The notes below the pieces were generated by a model. That model did no database searches. It was not told the origin of the DNA and saw only the letters and a program-made list of their open reading frames with translations. A program made the translations under genes and the position numbers. A stretch of DNA of 14,256 bases from Ramicandelaber brevisporus (Eukaryota; Kickxellomycota; Ramicandelaberales; Ramicandelaberaceae). The stretch spans positions 14,686-28,941 of the forward strand of contig MU602721.1 in NCBI GenBank assembly GCA_025201865.1, read 5' to 3'. Below are positions 9,792 to 14,256 of this stretch, piece by piece (within the stretch, counting starts at the first letter, position 1; each line of letters opens with the position of its first letter).

Positions 9792-9859
9792 TTGCGCATC
9801 TGGTCTGGGTGCCATATTTTGGAACTTCCCCGCGGCTACAGCGCGTCCCCTCTCTGTCG

Positions 9860-9883
9860 ATGAGTACCGAGAGCACGAGTTAG
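9860..9883 (+). other. Possible upstream ORF (7 codons) before the seven-TM gene
   Basis: ATG AGT ACC GAG AGC ACG AGT TAG. It is the only ATG-initiated frame close to the long ATG-free leader. It matters only if transcription starts upstream of it; otherwise it marks the non-transcribed promoter side. Confidence 0.2.
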
Positions 9884-10080
9884 ACTTCGTTGTGCCGACC
9901 AGGCGAGACTTACACTCCACCAACTTTTACTTTTTTTCTCGTTCTTCTTGCCCTACTCTCGTGCCTTCCCTCTTTCTCTCTCGCTTTCTCTCTCTCCTGC
10001 TCACTCACCCGCCTTTTGTTACTTCGTCAATCGCCTGCACTCCTTTATTTCCAGCCTCGAATAAAAACCAGGGCTGCCAC

Positions 10081-10134
10081 AGTTTGTTTGTGCGTGTGTG
10101 CGTGCGTGCGTGAAAGAGAGTGTGTGTTTGTGTA
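10081..10134. repeat. GT/TGCG microsatellite cluster
   Basis: TGTTTGTGCGTGTG-type and CGTGCGTGCG units, then GTGTGTGTTTGTG after an AAAGAGAG interruption. It lies inside the presumed leader, and similar GT/GC runs recur at 10280-10300 and 13994-14003. Confidence 0.75.
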
Positions 10135-10257
10135 TCTATCTTGCTGCGCACTCCATATCCTCCTTCCTCCCTTCCTTCTCATTCCCTTGGTTCCGTGTTT
10201 TTTTTTTTTGGTCCACGAGTGGTGTCGTGTGAGCTTTTGCTTGTCAGCCGGTAGCAA

Positions 10258-10613
10258 GTGAGTTAGTGAGTGCGAGCGAGCGTGTGTGCACGTGCGTGTG
10301 AATTGTGAGAGAGCATTGTGAACATTAGCGAAGTGAATCAGCCTGTATCAAACGTCAGTTCAATTAGTGCGAGTGTTTGGGCTAGTACGCGATTGTGGCA
10401 CCTTCTCCATTATCATTATTAGTCGACGTTTGGCTGGTTGGTCGTGTCCATCTCTCTCTCTTTGTGATTACGATTTGATCTGCATTGGTGGCTTTTCCCT
10501 TCCTCCCTCCCATCTTCTGTCGATTCTTGTTCCACTTTCTTTCTGTTTTATTTTTTGCCACTTTGTGCTTCTCTCTCTCCCTATCTCTCTCTCACTCATT
10601 ACCTTCTATCCAG
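10258..10613 (+). other. Candidate 5'UTR intron of the seven-TM gene
   Basis: The 5' side is AA|GTGAGT at 10258-10263. The 3' side is a long tract of CT repeats ending TTCTATCCAG at 10604-10613, two bases before the start codon A. CTCAC at 10591-10595 is a fair branch-point candidate about 20 nt before the acceptor. The intron would be 356 nt and would join the leader directly to T-ATG. Against it, the region is ATG-free like the rest of the leader, which an intron would not need. Confidence 0.4.
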
Positions 10614-10614
10614 T

Positions 10615-13014
10615 ATGCGACATTCATCAGCACCAGCAGTGAGGTTTCGCGGCCTCCTGTACGCTCTAGCCGTGGCACTCGTTCTGCTTATGAGCTCATT
10701 TTGCAGGCAGGTTGAAGCATCAGTGACTTTCCGCAACTTTATGACTCAGACTGTTGACACGCGCAAAGGCTACGACTTGTACGGTTCACCCAGCGACAAC
10801 AAGTACAAGATTGAAGGGCCAGTAACCACTCTTCAGGTTGTTAATCCATGCAAAGTTGTATTGCCTTCGTCCAGCGGTTCGTCAGACCGCAGCACGTCGT
10901 CTCCCTTCAGCAACTCTATTCTCGTGGTCAGTGGATTGAAAATGTACATTGAGGCAGAGTGCACAACTCATACGCAGATTCTCAAACAACTCCAGGGTGA
11001 TTCCTTGGACTCGATCTCCAAATCTCAAGCCCTGCCTCCTATTGGCTTGATTCTGCTGCCCTCTCGTGCAAACGACACTGAACCGTTTGGAGGAGTTGAT
11101 GAGGATTTGCCAGATAACAGGTGGAGCTATCCGGTAAAAGTCCCAGTGATGGTTGTTGGTGCAGATACGGCTTCAATGATTGCAGCGTTTGCCGAGCGTA
11201 GTTTGCCAGTTACGGTGAATGCCACTCAGGACGATGGACCGTGGAATCAAATGCTGGCGTCAACTGGATGGAAAGTCCAGCGGATCCTAACCTATGTGTG
11301 GTTTGGCTTGTGTCTGGCCTATGCATTGTACCAGATTGTAATGCACATTTGGCATTTCAGACTCTCCTTTATCAACTTCCGTGGTTTGATGTTCTTGGAC
11401 TGCTTCCAGTTCTTGCTGGTGTCGATTCTCGTCAAACAAGGTGAAACGCACAACAATGCATTCCTGACCATTAACTACATTTCGTGGTGGCTGGGTTTGC
11501 TCGGCTACGTGTTCTTTGTGGTCAAGTGGTATACAATTGTGCGTCGCATCTTCCACCGCCCAATCTACTACTACGTTCTGCTGTTCATTGCAGTGCTGGT
11601 TTCGTTGATTTTCACGTTTGCAATGGGCTCAATGCTGGCGTTCAAATGGTCGCTTTCTCACACCTGGGGTAACATTACGAAGAAAGCCTTCGGTCTGATT
11701 ACTCCAATTTCATTCTGGGTGTTTGCTGCATACTGCTTGTACCTGGCCGTATTGTACATTCGTGAGATCAAGCGGGCCAATATATCCGATGCCACTCGTT
11801 ATATCATCACTCGAATGACTTATTTACTAATCCTGCTGTTCTTTGGCTTCACTATTCTGGGAATTGTCATTTACTGGGATGGCAATGAATTCACATATAC
11901 CATCACTGGTTTGGCTGTTAAAGTGGTTACATTCACGGTGGCTTCTGGCATTTTGTTTACCTCGATCTTCTTGATGCTCCAGATTCAAGACACTCTGCCT
12001 GCCTATCGTTTCGATGATGCTGAGATTGCCAAGGCCAATGCCAACGGCAACATCAAGGGTGTTGGCACCGGTGGATTGTTTGGACGTCAGCAGATGGGTG
12101 TTGTATCCAATGCTGGTCCTGCTGGCTTGAGTGCTGCGGCTGCTGCGGCTGCTGCGGCTGCTGCTGCCGCCAATGGAGCAAGCACTGGCAAGTTTGGAGG
12201 CGGTGGATACAATAGCCGCGGTGGACTGGCAGCTGGCGATGACCCACAGTCTTACACCATTCCTGGCGTCGGTAAGATCCAGGGCTCTGGCTCGGCGAGC
12301 GGTGCAGGTGGTGGTAGCAATAGCAATGTTGGCGCTCGATCTGGATATGCTGGCAACCTCAAGCCACGCATGGTTGCTGCAGCTCGTGATGAAATCTACC
12401 GTGGCCGTGTCGAGGGTGGATCTGGCTCTGCGCTGACATTCTCCGACACTGGCAGCAATGTCGGCTCCGGCGTTGGCAACTCTACCAAGCATTATTTCAC
12501 CAACCCAGCCAACCATCCGCCAGTTCCTCCTCTTCCATCGCAGCACCCACAGCAATCTAATCGTGGTGCAGGATATGTGCCAGTTGCCGGAGCCAGCGAT
12601 GACATCAACATTCCAAACTACGAGTACTCTCATTCATCGCACGCACCAAACTCGTTCACAGCTCAGGCAGTGCTGTATCCACCCGCGCCATCTGCATCTT
12701 CAGCTGTTCCAACCACTTCTGCGATTACATCGCCAACTGACTATGCAAGCACCTCTGCTTACTCGACATCTGCCGCAACTGACGCTCCAACTGAGGCACT
12801 GAACACTGCGCGTGCTGAGTACATGAGAAGATTCAATGCTGCGGCGCAGGTTAACAATAGCGCTCCTCAACCCGCAGCCATGAATGCTCAGCAACAGCAG
12901 CAGCAACTGGCGCTGAATTCAATGATGGGTCCTCTGGCTGGTGCACCTTCCAACGGTAGCCAACCTCACATGTCAGCTCGCGAAAGATATCAGCGCGGCT
13001 CCGGTGCTCATTAA
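10615..13014 (+). CDS. Seven-transmembrane protein with signal peptide, PA-like lumenal domain and disordered tail
   Basis: 799 residues from the first ATG of the frame; codons further upstream in this frame lack ATG and encode CT-tract sequence. Residues 1-35 form a signal peptide (RFRGLLYALAVALVLLMSS core, cleavage plausible after VEA). Residues 36-222 look extracellular or lumenal, with Asn-glycosylation sites NDT (153) and NAT (202). The string YPVKVPVMVVGADTASMIAA resembles the end of a protease-associated (PA) domain. Seven hydrophobic spans follow at about 224-245, 257-275, 287-306, 318-343, 363-383, 402-421 and 433-455, with basic loops such as RRIFHRP and REIKR. The tail (460-799) is Gly/Ser/Ala-rich with poly-Ala 507-519, HPPVPPLP at 634-641 (SH3-ligand-like) and poly-Gln 759-764. 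The layout resembles GOST/PTM1-like or receptor-like membrane proteins, but I do not recognise the family, and PA is tentative. The stop is TAA. Confidence 0.85.
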   Translation: MRHSSAPAVRFRGLLYALAVALVLLMSSFCRQVEASVTFRNFMTQTVDTRKGYDLYGSPSDNKYKIEGPVTTLQVVNPCKVVLPSSSGSSDRSTSSPFSNSILVVSGLKMYIEAECTTHTQILKQLQGDSLDSISKSQALPPIGLILLPSRANDTEPFGGVDEDLPDNRWSYPVKVPVMVVGADTASMIAAFAERSLPVTVNATQDDGPWNQMLASTGWKVQRILTYVWFGLCLAYALYQIVMHIWHFRLSFINFRGLMFLDCFQFLLVSILVKQGETHNNAFLTINYISWWLGLLGYVFFVVKWYTIVRRIFHRPIYYYVLLFIAVLVSLIFTFAMGSMLAFKWSLSHTWGNITKKAFGLITPISFWVFAAYCLYLAVLYIREIKRANISDATRYIITRMTYLLILLFFGFTILGIVIYWDGNEFTYTITGLAVKVVTFTVASGILFTSIFLMLQIQDTLPAYRFDDAEIAKANANGNIKGVGTGGLFGRQQMGVVSNAGPAGLSAAAAAAAAAAAAANGASTGKFGGGGYNSRGGLAAGDDPQSYTIPGVGKIQGSGSASGAGGGSNSNVGARSGYAGNLKPRMVAAARDEIYRGRVEGGSGSALTFSDTGSNVGSGVGNSTKHYFTNPANHPPVPPLPSQHPQQSNRGAGYVPVAGASDDINIPNYEYSHSSHAPNSFTAQAVLYPPAPSASSAVPTTSAITSPTDYASTSAYSTSAATDAPTEALNTARAEYMRRFNAAAQVNNSAPQPAAMNAQQQQQQLALNSMMGPLAGAPSNGSQPHMSARERYQRGSGAH
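12133..12171. repeat. GCTGCGGCT nonamer repeat coding poly-Ala
   Basis: Three exact copies of GCTGCGGCT followed by GCT GCT GCC GCC, giving 13 Ala at residues 507-519 in the cytosolic tail of the seven-TM protein. The 9-nt period suggests expansion by unequal copying rather than single-codon slippage. Confidence 0.9.
12889..12906. repeat. CAG/CAA tract coding poly-Gln
   Basis: Six Gln codons (residues 759-764) near the C-terminus of the seven-TM protein, followed by LALNSMM. It is short and part of the disordered tail. Confidence 0.85.
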
Positions 13015-13059
13015 AATAGTATCCTGGCATCTGTCCCTCCATATCTTTACACCCTTACA

Positions 13060-13122
13060 TTCTTTCCTTTCCTTTCCTTCATTTCCATTCCTTTATTTCC
13101 TCCCCTCTTCTTCCTTTTCTTT
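13060..13122 (+). repeat. CCTTT-type pyrimidine tract in the 3'UTR
   Basis: Repeated TTTCC/CCTTT units run almost purely pyrimidine for about 60 nt after the seven-TM stop. It probably lies within the 3'UTR, between the stop and the AATAAA, where it could bind polypyrimidine-tract proteins; that role is inference. Confidence 0.7.
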
Positions 13123-13210
13123 TTGATCTAAAAACAACAATTATGTTACTGACCAACTGGGCAAATCCGCCTGGGTCCGGAAAGGTTTCGCCCAAGCGAG
13201 GAAAACGCCA

Positions 13211-13216
13211 AATAAA
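13211..13216 (+). terminator. AATAAA polyadenylation signal of the seven-TM gene
   Basis: A canonical AATAAA lies about 197 nt after the TAA stop and is followed by an AT-rich stretch (ACATTTTTATG), where cleavage would be expected 10-30 nt on. It is the first such hexamer after the stop. Confidence 0.55.
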
Positions 13217-13374
13217 TCGAACATTTTTATGTTAGCAGCTTCAATTCATTCTCTTGCTCAATTAGCAGGATGCTGTAGCGGCGGCGAGCAAGGATGCGCT
13301 GCGGCAATCTCTGTTTCTTCTACAATCTTCACAGTGCTGCCACAACGCCAACTCGCATCAAGGCGAGGAAGTAC

Positions 13375-13380
13375 ATATAT
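13375..13380 (+). promoter_or_regulatory. ATATAT TATA-like box beside a palindrome
   Basis: ATATAT sits 4 bp before a 26-bp palindrome and 55 nt before the ATG of a small open frame at 13436. It might be a promoter core, but nothing proves a transcript. Confidence 0.2.
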
Positions 13381-13384
13381 GAAA

Positions 13385-13410
13385 CGTTCTTTCTGAGCTC
13401 ATAAAGAACG
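13385..13410. repeat. 26-bp near-perfect palindrome centred on GAGCTC
   Basis: Outer arms CGTTCTTT (13385-13392) and AAAGAACG (13403-13410) are exact inverse complements, and the inner TGAGCTCA is itself a palindrome. Only the pair at positions 13393/13402 (C and T) fails. It may be a dimer-binding operator or a cruciform/hairpin. Confidence 0.8.
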
Positions 13411-13417
13411 ACGCATA

Positions 13418-13432
13418 CCACCACTCAGGTGG
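13418..13432. repeat. Short inverted repeat CCACC-N5-GGTGG
   Basis: A 5-bp GC-rich stem with loop ACTCA, only 7 nt after the 26-bp palindrome and 3 nt before an ATG. The core contains CAGGTG, an E-box, the bHLH recognition hexamer type CANNTG. Confidence 0.45.
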
Positions 13433-13568
13433 ATAATGCTGCTTGAAGCTGTGGTGGTAATTTGCTTTACAGGCTTTGTCTTGCCATCAGTGACAAGCAT
13501 CCAAACAGGTATACAATTAGTATCTGTGTCAAACACAAATGAATGTGTTTGGTTGCTCAACAGTGGTC

Positions 13569-13640
13569 AGAGTGGCGCATTCAACTACCCTTTTCAAAAC
13601 GGAAATACGCGGCTGATCCCTTTGTCTTCTTTTCTGATAT
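13569..13640. repeat. Diverged direct duplication, copy A
   Basis: The core CGCATTCAACTAC then CCTTTTCAAA, followed by ACGCGGCTGATC and a CTTCTTTTCTGATA tail, recurs in order at 13687-13759. Several substitutions and small indels separate the copies, so the duplication is old. Confidence 0.75.
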
Positions 13641-13686
13641 TGTAATGTACACAACCATTAATTGAATTGCCAAGTAAATGTGGCTG

Positions 13687-13759
13687 AAGTGACGCATTCA
13701 ACTACTCCTTTTCAAACTGAATTACGCTGATCAAAGAACCCGGTGTCTCCTTTTGGATA
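13687..13759. repeat. Diverged direct duplication, copy B
   Basis: It matches copy A with AAGTGACGCATTCAACTAC, CCTTTTCAAA, TTACGCTGATC and TGTCTCCTTTTGGATA, offset by about 118 nt. No open frame is shared between the copies, so this looks like non-coding duplication rather than a repeat domain. Confidence 0.75.
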
Positions 13760-13956
13760 CCCGGTGGAAACGATCTACTAATTGCCTCATTGTTGACAGT
13801 TGTTCCTTTTGTGTCGGAATTGCCAGACTCTGCAGCGAATCACGCAGTATCAACACATTTGTGTGCAACATCCGAAATGGTGAATTCACGTACACGAGAG
13901 AAGACCAATTTACAATCAAACAAAAAAGACGAGTAGTGGCGGTTTGTGTGTAAACA

Positions 13957-13983
13957 TCGAAGCTTCGAAAAAAGGGGTATAAG
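13957..13983 (+). promoter_or_regulatory. TATAAG box with 12-bp palindrome upstream
   Basis: TATAAG at 13978-13983 is preceded by GGGG and, 9 bp further up, by the perfect palindrome TCGAAGCTTCGA (13957-13968). A pyrimidine-rich tract begins 30-40 nt downstream (14010-14055), where transcription would start. This supports a plus-strand promoter for a gene running off the right edge. Confidence 0.45.
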
Positions 13984-14222
13984 AATGCGAAGCTGTGTGT
14001 GCGTGTCTTCGGCTGTCGCTGTCTGGCCTGTTCTCTCCCTCCCTTCCTCTAACCTTTGTCTTCCATTGTATCCGCTTTTGTCCCAAGATCCTCTCAAGCA
14101 CCAGCGTTGTTCCCTCGTTGTCCCCAGGTGCTGGCGTGTGCTGGCGCGGTGTTCGGTCCCGCGTGGTGGTTGTCCCTCTGCCGCCAGGTTGGTGTGGCTG
14201 GCATCCGGGTTTTCCCAGCGGC

Positions 14223-14256
14223 ATGTTCCATCTGTCCCTCCTCCCTCTTGGTTCGT
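14223..14256 (+). CDS. Possible start of a plus-strand gene, cut by the window end
   Basis: The first ATG after the TATAAG box and a 210-nt ATG-free CT-rich leader. It has a purine at -3 and reads MFHLSLLPLGS to the edge, hydrophobic enough to start a signal peptide. Only 11 codons are visible, so product and reality are both uncertain. Confidence 0.2.
   Translation, partial: MFHLSLLPLGS

Larger units (their letters stand above)
9592..10614 (+). other. Spacer: URB1 3' end and long ATG-free leader of the seven-TM gene
   Basis: No AATAAA follows URB1 closely, so its 3' end is undefined. From about 9930 the plus strand is a chain of pyrimidine tracts and GT/GA microsatellites. After a short upstream frame at 9860, no ATG occurs until the start codon at 10615. 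A transcribed leader scanned by ribosomes would explain this. Frames at 9890-10261 and 10367-10715 start at GTG or other non-ATG codons and encode only tract-derived low-complexity sequence, so they are not called as genes. Confidence 0.5.
13217..14222. other. Intergenic region without a convincing gene
   Basis: This holds a palindrome, a small hairpin, a direct duplication and a TATA-driven leader. The longest ATG frames (13436-13645 plus; 14224-13916 minus) show no domain. From about 14010 the plus strand is pyrimidine-rich and ATG-free to 14222, like the leaders of the other genes here. Confidence 0.45.

Noticed and set aside
9890-10261. Plus-strand frames of 73-123 codons in the leader
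   Set aside because: They start at non-ATG codons and encode only pyrimidine-tract Leu/Ser/Phe runs. No ATG exists in the region.
10555-10614. 20-codon N-terminal extension of the seven-TM protein
   Set aside because: It begins at TTG and translates a CT microsatellite; the ATG at 10615 gives a proper signal peptide.
11827-12633. 268-codon minus-strand frame opposite the seven-TM tail
   Set aside because: It lies antisense to a clear coding region, is Ser/Ala/Thr-rich mirrored from low-complexity codons, and has no domain.
13916-14224. 102-codon minus-strand frame
   Set aside because: Its composition (Arg/Thr/Pro-rich) comes from the opposite strand of a pyrimidine-rich leader; no domain is visible.
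1-14256. CRISPR array, tRNA, rRNA or transposon
   Set aside because: No regularly spaced repeats, no cloverleaf or rRNA core sequence recognised by eye, and no transposase or terminal repeats. A tRNAscan or Rfam run could still find a small RNA that I missed.

Overview
The window looks like nuclear DNA of an early-diverging fungus. The evidence is eukaryotic gene structure without operons, long pyrimidine-rich leaders, TATA-like boxes, an AATAAA signal, splice-site-like sequences, many CAG/CAA/GCT triplet tracts coding Ala/Gln/Ser runs, and genes very poor in introns. A subtilase-type propeptide, an eIF4A-like fragment and URB1 fit a fungus. A Zoopagomycota/Kickxellomycotina-like source is my guess and is not proven.

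Layout from left to right. (1) 1-225, minus: the 5' end of a secreted protein with a signal peptide and an inhibitor-I9-like propeptide, cut by the window edge. Its CT-rich leader and a TATA-like element follow up to about 522. (2) 523-1169: intergenic, with short purine repeats. (3) 1170-1937, minus: an eIF4A-like N-terminal helicase half with degraded ATPase motifs, no C-terminal RecA domain, and a TGA exactly where eIF4A has its conserved Trp near the N-terminus. (4) 1938-2196: a short divergent promoter region. (5) 2197-9591, plus: one uninterrupted 2464-codon frame for URB1/Npa1, a nucleolar 60S ribosome-assembly scaffold. (6) 9592-10614: a 1-kb spacer, most of it probably the leader of the next gene. 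It holds no ATG between 9863 and 10614 and carries good splice signals for a 5'UTR intron. (7) 10615-13014, plus: a signal peptide, a lumenal PA-like domain, seven membrane spans and a long low-complexity cytosolic tail; I do not recognise the family. (8) 13015-14256: 3'UTR with AATAAA, a near-perfect 26-bp palindrome, a diverged direct duplication, and a TATAAG promoter that may drive a gene starting at 14223 and leaving the window.

The genes do not form an obvious pathway. URB1 (ribosome assembly) and the eIF4A-like relic (translation) share a divergent intergenic region, but common function is not shown. The most interesting item is the eIF4A-like half gene: all catalytic motifs are altered, yet the frame stays open for 233 codons after the TGA and ends in a double stop. 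It is either a recent pseudogene of a paralogue or a pseudo-helicase domain whose 5' end is spliced or read through.
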